A stretch of 64,000 bases of DNA, taken from positions 1,426,001 to 1,490,000 of the forward strand of contig NZ_WAGX01000005.1 of the NCBI RefSeq assembly GCF_008830185.1, read 5' to 3'. Shown here piece by piece: positions 26,836-35,194 of the stretch (position 1 is the first letter of the stretch; each line of letters begins with the position of its first letter). The translations under genes were made by a program, and so were the position numbers. Below the pieces are notes generated by a model. It was given only the letters and a program-made list of their open reading frames with translations, was not told the DNA's origin and did no database searches. The stretch comes from Candidatus Galacturonatibacter soehngenii. Its GTDB lineage: Bacteria; Bacillota; Clostridia; Lachnospirales; Lachnospiraceae.

Positions 26836-28056
26836 TTATCCTATTATCCTATAAATCTTGTTATAAACCTTTTCGCATGCTAATTCATTCGGTGTCGCAA
26901 ACATCCTATCTCTTGACTTAATGCGATTCTTAAGGCATATATCCTCAAGCATAACCCTTTTAATTACTTCTATAAGCTCATCCATGTTATATGCTTTTAA
27001 TTCTGGCATGTATTCATCAAAATCAAAATAACACTCTCTCGTATCTTGTGAGTAGGAATCGTAGTCATAGTAAAAACCCACAACAGGTCGATTAAGCAAC
27101 ATAAAATCGGTGTAGATTGATGAATAATCTGTCGTTAAAATATCCACTAATTGTAAAAAAGTATACGGATCAATATTTGCATCCACATATTTGATATTTG
27201 AATAATTAAATTCTTTGAATTTATTTGCAATAATTGATTTTGGATGAAGTTTTACTAAAAAAATCATATTATTTTGAACTAAAAAGTGATTAAATTTATC
27301 AAAATTCATAACCGAAAAGAGCTTAGTTTCTGAATTGCGGAAAGTAGGCATATAACAATTGACCTGTAAGTTCTTCTTTCTCCAGCTTGTTATAGAAGTT
27401 ATTAGCTCCTTTTCCTTTTCATTATATAAATTCTGAAATTCCGGGTCCAACAGCGCATCGTTTCTTGGCAAACCCGCCTCTATGATATGTGACTGCGCCA
27501 CCCGAAATGCGGACATAAATATTTTTGTTTTGACTGGTGATGTCGCCAAAACATAATGATTTGGCTTTTCATCCGACATTCTTCGAAGAAACGTTTTAAA
27601 TTTATCCCAATTATTTTTGGGATGTCTTACCTTGTCAAATTTGTTATCATAGTTAATTTTCTTGTTTCCAACTCCGTGCCAAAGATTTACTTTCGTCGCA
27701 CCACCTGATAGCCAAAAAGAGATGTCTTTGGAATAATTATCAAAAATATAAACTTTACCTCTTAGACAATAATAAATCCCTTTTAGCGAACGATAATAAT
27801 AGACTTCGTAATTCTTACCATTTAAAAACTGTACCACATCTTTGTTATGCGTAATCCAGATTGGCCTTATTTCATTCTTTTGGTTTTGATTTGCATACAA
27901 ATAAAGGTACTTCGGATTATCCGCGAAACGGTTGCCGAATGTACTCCCAAACAACCATATATTCTTATCTCTTGGAGTAAGAAAGGATATCCAGTAAATC
28001 GGTAGTAACAAAACCTGTCCCCAATACTTTATCCCATCAATCAATTTTTTTCTCAT
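26836..28056 (-). CDS. CDP-glycerol glycerophosphotransferase family protein
   Basis: A 406-residue TagF/TagB-type GT-B enzyme. Visible blocks are IWLFGSTFGNRFADNPKYLY, LWHGVGNKKIN, FLVKLHPKS, LTTDYSSIYTDFMLLNRPVV and the Tyr/Asp-rich YYDYDSYSQDTRECYFDF. Members transfer glycerol phosphate or a related polyol phosphate from a CDP donor to a glycan, as in teichoic acid. No CDP-glycerol synthase gene is visible here, so the donor must come from elsewhere. It may put a phosphate-linked unit on the island's glycan. The ATG has AGGA about ten bases upstream. Confidence 0.82.
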   Translation of the reverse strand: MRKKLIDGIKYWGQVLLLPIYWISFLTPRDKNIWLFGSTFGNRFADNPKYLYLYANQNQKNEIRPIWITHNKDVVQFLNGKNYEVYYYRSLKGIYYCLRGKVYIFDNYSKDISFWLSGGATKVNLWHGVGNKKINYDNKFDKVRHPKNNWDKFKTFLRRMSDEKPNHYVLATSPVKTKIFMSAFRVAQSHIIEAGLPRNDALLDPEFQNLYNEKEKELITSITSWRKKNLQVNCYMPTFRNSETKLFSVMNFDKFNHFLVQNNMIFLVKLHPKSIIANKFKEFNYSNIKYVDANIDPYTFLQLVDILTTDYSSIYTDFMLLNRPVVGFYYDYDSYSQDTRECYFDFDEYMPELKAYNMDELIEVIKRVMLEDICLKNRIKSRDRMFATPNELACEKVYNKIYRIIG

Positions 28057-28080
28057 GTAATTTAAATCCTATTCTTTTGC

Positions 28081-29571
28081 TTACCATTTTTTTAATATGG
28101 TTTTTCTCTCCATAGGGTCTAACAAGCTAATTTTACTATCTTCATAATAAGAATCACTTTTCACATGAGTCGTTGATACCTCTTCAAATATAGCCCCCGT
28201 TGTAGAGGTAAAGGAGTGTCTTTCCCCTCTTAGTACCGTCTGTATATCACCTGGTTTCATGTCTATTTCTTTTCCTTCAATGACTACATGCAAGTCCCCA
28301 TATAATAACTGGAAGGTTTCTTCTTTCACTTTATGTGCATGAGTTGGGTGCTTTTGACCTGGAAGAACAATTAATAGCTTTTTGCAATATTCACGATTAA
28401 TAATACTAATAATGATCGCACCCGTTTGCCTAAAATGCTGCATTCCATAGTGGTGTGATAATTCTACTTCAAAATCATTTCCTAGAGCGATTCCCGCTTC
28501 ATAAAGCATACCTTTTGCATCGTGTACAACACTTCTTGCCAGTTTAGTAGGGGTTATTTTTCTTGTTTCAAGAAGCTGTGAGTTTTTATCATAATCTTTG
28601 CTAGCGATAACTCCTTCATAGAACTCTCCACTATTCATCTGCTTATCGTGACATGGCATAGCAAAAAAGACATCATCTCTTGTAATAGTTTCCCCAGCCT
28701 TAATGTCACGCTTACAATACACTCCACGCATTAAAGAGTTAAGAGAATCTAATTCTTCCTGACTGATATATTTATCATTCTGCTTTTTCGTAGTACAAAT
28801 AAGTTTCGCTTTTAATGCCGCTTCCACCCATTTTTCCGCCTGTGCTGGATTCATGGAATAAGCATTTAATTTTATTGTTTCTGTTGGGAGACCAACATGA
28901 CGTTCTAATATTTTTGCACCTTTTGCTATTGCAAGCATTGTTACAGTATTATCATCTGGATCTTCATGACCGGAATATCCAATTGTAACGTCACGGTATC
29001 TCTTATTCATTCGGTCAATGAAATCCAGTTGTAAATGTTCCAACGGTGCCGGATATTCAGCTACACAATGCAAAAATGCAAATTCGCATCTTCTGTGTGT
29101 GAAATAATTATATATTTTGTCGATATCAGACAAGGACTTACCACCCGTAGAAATGATCAATGGCTTACCTGTTGTTGCTACCTTTTCTAATAGAGGCCAA
29201 TCAAGCGCACTACAGCTTGCAATCTTGATGATATCAATTCCTTGATCCATACACCAATCAACACCATCTTCGTCAAAAGGAGTACTCATGGTAACCATGC
29301 CTTCATCTCTTACCGCTTCAACAAGTTGGGTAAATTGTTCATAGTCTAACCTGGTACTCATAAATCTTGGAATATGGTTGACATCTGTTCGCTCCTTGTA
29401 ATCTGGATGAACAAATGTCTCTAAATTTCTATATTGAAGCTTAACAGCAGCTCTTATATTATTTTTTCTTGCTATTTTCCCCATGTTCTTAATGATATCA
29501 ATGCCGTGTTCTACACTGCCTTGATGACTATTTGCCATCTCAAAAATAAATAAGTCTTCAAAAATACTCAT
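28081..29571 (-). CDS. neuB: Nonulosonate (sialic/legionaminic/pseudaminic acid) synthase with C-terminal cupin
   Basis: A 496-residue fusion. Residues 1-280 are a NeuB TIM barrel (FIFEMANSHQGSVEHG, AAVKLQYRN, IDIIKIASCSALDW, LHCVAEYPAP, TIGYSGHEDPDD). Residues 285-345 are the SAF/antifreeze-like domain (GVYCKRDIKAGETITRDD). From about 390 to the end lies a cupin (LPGQKHPTHAHKVKEETFQL, VIEGKEIDMKPGD). NeuB enzymes condense phosphoenolpyruvate with an N-acyl-mannosamine-type sugar. The cupin may act on or sense a sugar. It is not possible to choose between Neu5Ac, legionaminate and pseudaminate. The ATG at 29571 has GGAGG five bases upstream. neuA lies just upstream. Confidence 0.88.
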   Translation of the reverse strand: MSIFEDLFIFEMANSHQGSVEHGIDIIKNMGKIARKNNIRAAVKLQYRNLETFVHPDYKERTDVNHIPRFMSTRLDYEQFTQLVEAVRDEGMVTMSTPFDEDGVDWCMDQGIDIIKIASCSALDWPLLEKVATTGKPLIISTGGKSLSDIDKIYNYFTHRRCEFAFLHCVAEYPAPLEHLQLDFIDRMNKRYRDVTIGYSGHEDPDDNTVTMLAIAKGAKILERHVGLPTETIKLNAYSMNPAQAEKWVEAALKAKLICTTKKQNDKYISQEELDSLNSLMRGVYCKRDIKAGETITRDDVFFAMPCHDKQMNSGEFYEGVIASKDYDKNSQLLETRKITPTKLARSVVHDAKGMLYEAGIALGNDFEVELSHHYGMQHFRQTGAIIISIINREYCKKLLIVLPGQKHPTHAHKVKEETFQLLYGDLHVVIEGKEIDMKPGDIQTVLRGERHSFTSTTGAIFEEVSTTHVKSDSYYEDSKISLLDPMERKTILKKW

Positions 29572-29616
29572 AACTACCTCCATGTATGTAGACAGGTTCT
29601 AAAACCTGCTATTTAT

Positions 29617-30624
29617 CTATTCAAATAAGTCATATAAATGTTGTAAACTAAGCATTTTATCATCAATATAATAATCCGCATTAGGCTTTCCAAACTTTAG
29701 CTCATGATATTTGACTCCCCAGCTTTTCATTTGCGCCTTGGTTACTTCTTCCCAATCTTTTCCTGTTACATAGCCTCTCGCCGTAAAAAGAACAATTGTA
29801 TTCCCATATTCATATAATTTATTAATGATACGAATCATTTGGTCGTTTGGCTCAGAAAGAGCATAGTCTAAGTCTGGCTGTAATTTCGCAATTACTCCAT
29901 CAATATCAAACACAAAAGTTTTGTTCCCCTCTATCATCTTTAAATATTCTTCAGCTTTTTGGAACTCTTCTTCGGTATCAATGTCAAAATTGTGATCCAT
30001 CTCATACCCGACTATATAATCACCAGACATAGAGTTCTTTTTCGTTATTACTGATGTTCGAATCACATCAATGCACGCATTTTGATAGTACACAACTGGT
30101 AATTGTTGACGCGGCATATTATAACATTCCTTTATCTCTTTCATAATGGGAACTAATCTTCCATCCAAGTCCTTATGCCACATCTTATATGCAACTTCTT
30201 TTGCCTTTGCAATGCAACGAATGGAATCAATTGACTCATCTGCAAGCATTTGCTCAATTATATTATCAATGTCTTCTACGTTACGAATCGGATAAGTCGG
30301 TCTTAATTGAACTACTAAATCAGGCACATATCCTTCTTTTTCTTCCAGGTACAAAAGGGCATGCTGGAATACTTCTAGGTCAAGTGAATGATCCATCGAT
30401 ATTTCGGCTGGTCTTATGAAAGGTGTTTCGGCACCATAAGTCCTTGCGATTTCTGCGTATTTTTCGCTATCGGTACTAACAATAACTCTATTAATATATC
30501 TTGAAGCTTTTGCATGTTCAATGGAATAAGCCAGCATAGGTTTTTTATTCATCATTCGAATGTTTTTATCTTTCACACTTTTCGAACCACTTCTGGCAGG
30601 AATAATAGCTAGTACCTTACACAT
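29617..30624 (-). CDS. neuA: CMP-nonulosonate cytidylyltransferase fused to a HAD domain
   Basis: A 335-residue fusion. Residues 1-225 form a CMP-sialate/legionaminate synthetase: IIPARSGSKSVKDKNIR (nucleotide loop), VIVSTDSEKYAEIA, RPAEISMDHSLDLEVF, QLRPTYPIRN and the late NFDIDTEEEF. From about 230 a HAD-like domain follows, with FVFDIDGVIAKL (DxDG), VLFTARGY and KPNADYYIDDKML, and it may be a phosphatase for the 9-phosphate precursor. It activates the NeuB product with CTP for transfer. The ATG at 30624 has GAGGG five bases upstream. It is the first gene after the sigma-28-like promoter at 30719-30745. Confidence 0.88.
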   Translation of the reverse strand: MCKVLAIIPARSGSKSVKDKNIRMMNKKPMLAYSIEHAKASRYINRVIVSTDSEKYAEIARTYGAETPFIRPAEISMDHSLDLEVFQHALLYLEEKEGYVPDLVVQLRPTYPIRNVEDIDNIIEQMLADESIDSIRCIAKAKEVAYKMWHKDLDGRLVPIMKEIKECYNMPRQQLPVVYYQNACIDVIRTSVITKKNSMSGDYIVGYEMDHNFDIDTEEEFQKAEEYLKMIEGNKTFVFDIDGVIAKLQPDLDYALSEPNDQMIRIINKLYEYGNTIVLFTARGYVTGKDWEEVTKAQMKSWGVKYHELKFGKPNADYYIDDKMLSLQHLYDLFE

Positions 30625-30718
30625 AATTACCCTCATTTCACAATCTAATCTATTATAAAACTTAAAACTTTGGTTTAATTATACTACAAATCTACATAAT
30701 ATTATATATTATTTATAT

Positions 30719-30745
30719 ATTTCGGCATGATACAAAAAAATCTTA
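30719..30745 (-). promoter_or_regulatory. Sigma-28-like promoter of the neuA-neuB operon
   Basis: The minus strand reads TAAG, 15 bases, GCCGAAAT and then ATA. The layout is the same as at 13711-13737 before the FliK-like gene, and near the SigD consensus TAAA-N15-GCCGATAT. It lies about 95 bases upstream of neuA. Confidence 0.5.
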
Positions 30746-30792
30746 GAAATTACGACAAAATTTTTATGCAAAAAGAAGGAAGTTTCATCCAT

Positions 30793-30821
30793 AAAAAAAG
30801 ATTGTCACATCAAAATGACAA
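30793..30821 (-). terminator. Rho-independent terminator of the FkbM gene
   Basis: A six-base-pair stem (TTGTCA/TGACAA, 30802-30807 with 30816-30821) lies just upstream of a seven-T run when read on the minus strand (30793-30799). It is about 40 bases beyond the stop of the FkbM-family gene. Confidence 0.7.
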
Positions 30822-30862
30822 CCCCTTTATCATACTACTAATATGTTAAAGTTTGCATACTA

Positions 30863-31807
30863 TCACAAACTGTTTATTCTCACAAAAATATAGTTTTCTA
30901 TTGTATGAGCATATACTTTATACCCTTTTTGAAGCATTAGCTCAATTAACGCTTCATCCTGATTTGTACATTCGCACATTATTATATCAACTGGGTATTT
31001 TGTCGCATCAAAGGTAGAAAGAATTTGATAATCTAGTCCTTCTACATCGATATCAATTATTTGCGGATAGGTATCAAAGTTTTCTTCTATCACTGTATTG
31101 ATACTCTCTAGTGCAACTCTTTCTTTGGTATATTCAAATCCAAGTTTTCTTCTGTGCTCTGCAACTTCTTCAACAAATGTATTAAGTCCAGGCACTTTTG
31201 AAAAGTTATAATAATATAACTCACCTTTTTCGCTTGAAACCCCAATCTTTAACAAAGTATCCTTACTTCTGTACTTCTCAATTAATGAATGAAACTCTGG
31301 GTTTGGTTCTACTAATACTCCTTTATACCCCAATTCATAAAAAAGAAACGTATTATTACGCATAATTGGATGGCAAACCCCAATATCTAAGTAATTTACC
31401 TTATCAAGTCCTAGTCTCGTTATTAATTCAAGAAGTATAATATCATCCGCATTCTTTCCATTCCATATAGGTAGTAATCGATTGACAACTTCTATTTCTA
31501 ACAGATTATAAATAATTGTATCTGCATTTACATTTAATTCTTTTATTGTTTCTTTTATCTCTTTTTCGTAAATAGTATAAATTACAATTAGAATTCTTCC
31601 TTTTAGTTCCTTGAGTCGTTCTGGTTTACAAATTTCTATCCCTTCGTATTTCGTATTTAAATTATCTCCTCTTCCATCCACAATAAAATCCATCGAAAAA
31701 TAATTTTGATTATAATTTCGTTTTAATAGTGTGCCAGTTCCCCATCCTACAATAAAATCATAATTGCTGCTAATCTCTTTTAATGCTGTTCTCTTTAAGT
31801 ACTTCAT
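30863..31807 (-). CDS. FkbM-family methyltransferase with N-terminal Rossmann-like module
   Basis: A 314-residue protein. Residues 1-110 resemble the island's small module in diverged form (FIVGWGTGTLLKRNYNQ, FSMDFIVDGRGDN, GRILIVIYTIYEKEIKETI). Residues 125-310 are an FkbM methyltransferase with VNYLDIGVCHPIMRNN, GVLVEPNPEFHSLIEKY and IIDIDVEGLDYQILSTFD. Such enzymes O-methylate sugars in glycans. It stands 34 bases after glgB, and a terminator separates it from neuA. It could therefore be read from the glgB promoter. The ATG has GGAG five bases upstream. Confidence 0.8.
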   Translation of the reverse strand: MKYLKRTALKEISSNYDFIVGWGTGTLLKRNYNQNYFSMDFIVDGRGDNLNTKYEGIEICKPERLKELKGRILIVIYTIYEKEIKETIKELNVNADTIIYNLLEIEVVNRLLPIWNGKNADDIILLELITRLGLDKVNYLDIGVCHPIMRNNTFLFYELGYKGVLVEPNPEFHSLIEKYRSKDTLLKIGVSSEKGELYYYNFSKVPGLNTFVEEVAEHRRKLGFEYTKERVALESINTVIEENFDTYPQIIDIDVEGLDYQILSTFDATKYPVDIIMCECTNQDEALIELMLQKGYKVYAHTIENYIFVRINSL

Positions 31808-31841
31808 AAAGTCTCCTTATTAATTAATTTATTTTAAACGT

Positions 31842-33761
31842 TTAAAACAAAAACACAAAAGCACTATACGGTTTCATCGCAAATCCCACCGAATACTCTC
31901 TTCCATCACATGAAATATTCTCTGCTTTAAAGCTTTTTGTTACTTTTTCTTGCGTACCACCAAACTGTACTTCATTGCTGTTAAGAATTAACCTCAAATT
32001 CTTTTTAAAAGGAATCCCAACTCTGTAGTCTTTCCACTCCACAGGTGTAAAATTGCACACGAACAAAAGATTATTTTTGCCCGTATTCGACCAACGAATG
32101 AAACTAAATATACTTCGGTCGCAGTCATTGGCATTTATCCATTCAAAGCCTCCCGCTTCACAATCTCTTTCATACATGGCAGGGTATTTTTTATATAGCT
32201 TTTGGAGTTCCTTGCAATACAGTTGCAGTTGAAAATGCGAATCTTCTTTTAGCAAATGCCAATCCAAAGCTTTTTTTTCGCTCCACTCACTAATTTGACC
32301 AAATTCCTGTCCCATAAACAAAAGTTTTTTACCTGGATGTCCCATCATAAATGTGTAAGCAGTTCTAACATTTGCAAATTTTTCATGGTAATCGCCTGGC
32401 ATCTTGCTTAATACAGAGCGTTTTAAGTGAACGACCTCATCGTGTGACAACACAAGTATATAATTTTCACTGTATGCATAGGTCATGGCAAATGTCATCA
32501 AATGGTGTGCACCTTTTTTAAATAATGGGTCTAGTTTGATGTATTCCAAAAAGTCATTCATCCACCCCATATTCCACTTAAAGGTAAACCCTAATCCATC
32601 CTCTTGTATCTTTCCTGTTACCTTTGGCCAAGCAGTTGATTCTTCTGCAATCATCATCGTTCCATGATTTCTACCAAGCACCACTGAATTGAGATGTTTA
32701 AAAAACTCGATTGCCTCCAAATTCTTGTTACCGCCATATTGGTTCGCAATCCATTCTCCATCCTTTTTCCCATAGTCAAGATAAAGCATAGACGCCACTG
32801 CATCTACTCGCAACCCATCAATATGAAACTGCTCAATCCAATACAAAGCATTTGCAATCAAAAAATTTCTAACTTCATTTTTACCATAATCAAATACCTT
32901 CGTACCCCAGTCAGGATGTTCTCCCTTTTTAGGGTCGGCATATTCATAAAGGGGTTCTCCGTCAAAATTAGCAAGTCCATGCTCATCCTTTGGAAAATGA
33001 GCTGGTACCCAATCAAGAATTACCCCAATCTTATTCTTATGAAGATAATTAATCATATACATAAAATCCGCTGGCGTTCCATACCTTGCAGTAGGTGCAT
33101 AATACCCCGTAACTTGATATCCCCATGAACCATCAAAAGGATGCTCTGCAATTCCCATTAGTTCAACATGAGTATAACCCATTTCTTTTACGTAATCTGC
33201 CAGTTCATGGGCCATTTCTTTGTAATTATAAAATCCATCTTCATCGTCTTCATTATATTCATGCCTTTTAAAAGAACCTAAGTGCACTTCATATATAGAC
33301 AATGCTTCTTTTTTCATGTCCTTTGTTTCTCTCTTTTTAAGCCATTCTTTATCTCCCCAAGTAAAATGATTCAGACTTGTAATCACAGATGCATTACTTG
33401 GACGAAGCTGCGCGTAATTTGCAAAGGGATCCGCCTTATATAACAACTCATCTTCTTTTGTTGTGATAAGGAATTTATACATCTGTCCTTCGCACGCACC
33501 TTCAACAAAAGCTTCATAGAATCCAAGCGGTTCCAAGCGGTTCATTTGATGTATTCTTGCGTTCCAGTTATTAAACTCTCCTACCACACTGACTTCTTTG
33601 GCATGAGGCGCCCATACAGCAAAATATACTCCCTTTTTATCATCTAATGTAGCTACGTGCGCACCAAGCTTTTTATATATCTCATAGTGTGTACCCTCGC
33701 CAAAATAATACTGATCTAGCTCGCCAAGCTGTATTTGATTCCCTAATTCGTCTATTATCAT
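31842..33761 (-). CDS. glgB: 1,4-alpha-glucan branching enzyme
   Basis: A 639-residue GH13 enzyme that forms alpha-1,6 branches in glycogen. An N-terminal CBM48-type domain (about 1-125: VYFAVWAPHAKEVSVVGEFN) is followed by the catalytic barrel, with GVILDWVPAHFPKDEHG, the nucleophile Asp in DGLRVDAVASMLYLDY, the acid Glu in IAEESTAWP and LSHDEVVH, and a C-terminal beta domain. The length is normal for the family. No other glycogen genes are adjacent, so its metabolic partners are elsewhere. The ATG has GGGG about nine bases upstream. The next gene downstream is the FkbM methyltransferase. Confidence 0.95.
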   Translation of the reverse strand: MIIDELGNQIQLGELDQYYFGEGTHYEIYKKLGAHVATLDDKKGVYFAVWAPHAKEVSVVGEFNNWNARIHQMNRLEPLGFYEAFVEGACEGQMYKFLITTKEDELLYKADPFANYAQLRPSNASVITSLNHFTWGDKEWLKKRETKDMKKEALSIYEVHLGSFKRHEYNEDDEDGFYNYKEMAHELADYVKEMGYTHVELMGIAEHPFDGSWGYQVTGYYAPTARYGTPADFMYMINYLHKNKIGVILDWVPAHFPKDEHGLANFDGEPLYEYADPKKGEHPDWGTKVFDYGKNEVRNFLIANALYWIEQFHIDGLRVDAVASMLYLDYGKKDGEWIANQYGGNKNLEAIEFFKHLNSVVLGRNHGTMMIAEESTAWPKVTGKIQEDGLGFTFKWNMGWMNDFLEYIKLDPLFKKGAHHLMTFAMTYAYSENYILVLSHDEVVHLKRSVLSKMPGDYHEKFANVRTAYTFMMGHPGKKLLFMGQEFGQISEWSEKKALDWHLLKEDSHFQLQLYCKELQKLYKKYPAMYERDCEAGGFEWINANDCDRSIFSFIRWSNTGKNNLLFVCNFTPVEWKDYRVGIPFKKNLRLILNSNEVQFGGTQEKVTKSFKAENISCDGREYSVGFAMKPYSAFVFLF

Positions 33762-33951
33762 ACTGTATCGCCCCTTTTTGGCTATTTTATTGATACTAAA
33801 ACTTATGAATTACCCTCTAGAATCTTATTTAAATGTTTTATACTTTAGCACTTTCTTTTTTATTTCATTTGTATTGTCTTGATTGTACCAATCGCTATAA
33901 AAGATGTCAATGTATGTACATAATTAATTGTATTGAATTCTATGATTTTAC

Positions 33952-33989
33952 AAAAAGTCCGTATCATCTTATTTCAAATGATACGGACT
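33952..33989 (-). terminator. Terminator of the sugar ABC transporter operon
   Basis: A 12-base-pair perfect stem (33956-33967 with 33978-33989) has a ten-base loop and is followed by TTTTT on the minus strand. It lies about 47 bases past the stop of the permease gene. Confidence 0.88.
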
Positions 33990-34035
33990 AAATAAAAGCT
34001 ATATTCCATTTATTTTTACCATAAAAACAACACTT

Positions 34036-35190
34036 TTATGCTTCTTTTTTCTTAGTAGACACATCAAAGATAACCGCTGCAAGTAACACAAGTCCTTTTA
34101 CCACTTTTTGATAGTTGGCATCAACTCCCATGATGTTCATTCCAAGGTTAATAACACCCATTAAAGTTGCACCAATGATAACACCTGGTACTGTTCCGAT
34201 TCCTCCGTATGCAGATGCACCGCCAATAAAACAAGAACCAATCGCATCCATTTCATAGTTTGTTCCCGCTGTTGGGTTTGCAGAATTTAATCGAGCAATG
34301 GTAATCATTCCTGCAACAGAAGCTAAAAATGCCATGTTCAAATACGCTTTAAAATACACCATGTTTGTATTGATACCTGATAGCTTAGTAGCTTTTTCAT
34401 TTCCACCAACTGCATAAAAGTATCTTCCTGTTGTTGTTTTTGAAGTAATATAAGAATAAATCAAAATCGTAACCACTACCCAAATTAGAACCGTAGGAAT
34501 TCCTTTGTGCTGGGATAGCTTAAAGCTAAAAGCAAGAATTGCAATACATATAACAACTGTTTTTCCTATCATATTACCAACTGGTTCCATTTGATATCCT
34601 TTTTTGGCTCTATCATTTCTACTTTTAATTTGCAACACAGCATAAATGATACAAGTTAAGATACCAACCAGCATACAGGTAATGTTAAATCCATTTCCAC
34701 CAAAGATATCTGGGACATATGTATTAAATAGATTTAAATAAGAATTTGGCATAGGTGCTATCGTCAGACCGTTTAGTATGACATTGGACAATCCTCGAAA
34801 CACAAACATACCTGCAAGTGTTACAATAAATGGGGGAATTCGTTTGAATGCAATCCAATATCCTTGCCACGCCCCAATAACAAGACCTACTACAAGCATA
34901 ACCACAATTGCAAGTAACACTGGAACTTTTTGATTTACCATTAATGTTCCACCAATGGCACCAACAAAGCAAACCACTGACCCAACCGAAAGATCAATAT
35001 TACCACCTGTTAAAATACAAAGAAGCATACCTGTAGCCAATACAAACACATAAGCATTCTGTGCTATTAGGTTGTTCACATTTGCTGGAAGGAGCATTTT
35101 TCCTCCTGTTCCTATTGAAAATAAGATAAATACTAAGATTAATACCAAAACCATGGTATATTTTTTTAATATTCCTTTTATTTTATCCAT
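34036..35190 (-). CDS. mmsB: Monosaccharide ABC transporter permease (MmsB/GguB/XylH-like)
   Basis: A 384-residue membrane protein with about ten helices, of the ribose/xylose permease class. Characteristic blocks are LTGGNIDLSVGSVVCFVGAI, RIPPFIVTLAGMFVFRGLSN, RYFYAVGGNEKATKLSGIN and IGSCFIGGASAYGGIGTVPG. With the ATPase and ChvE-like binding protein encoded upstream it forms an importer for pentoses and hexoses, of which D-xylose is a likely substrate. It is four bases downstream of the ATPase gene and the last of the operon. The ATG has GGGAG nine bases upstream. Confidence 0.9.
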   Translation of the reverse strand: MDKIKGILKKYTMVLVLILVFILFSIGTGGKMLLPANVNNLIAQNAYVFVLATGMLLCILTGGNIDLSVGSVVCFVGAIGGTLMVNQKVPVLLAIVVMLVVGLVIGAWQGYWIAFKRIPPFIVTLAGMFVFRGLSNVILNGLTIAPMPNSYLNLFNTYVPDIFGGNGFNITCMLVGILTCIIYAVLQIKSRNDRAKKGYQMEPVGNMIGKTVVICIAILAFSFKLSQHKGIPTVLIWVVVTILIYSYITSKTTTGRYFYAVGGNEKATKLSGINTNMVYFKAYLNMAFLASVAGMITIARLNSANPTAGTNYEMDAIGSCFIGGASAYGGIGTVPGVIIGATLMGVINLGMNIMGVDANYQKVVKGLVLLAAVIFDVSTKKKEA

Positions 35191-35194
35191 CGTC

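Noticed and set aside
32694-33128. A plus-strand open frame of 144 codons
   Set aside because: It lies wholly inside glgB on the other strand, has no ribosome site and encodes no recognisable sequence.
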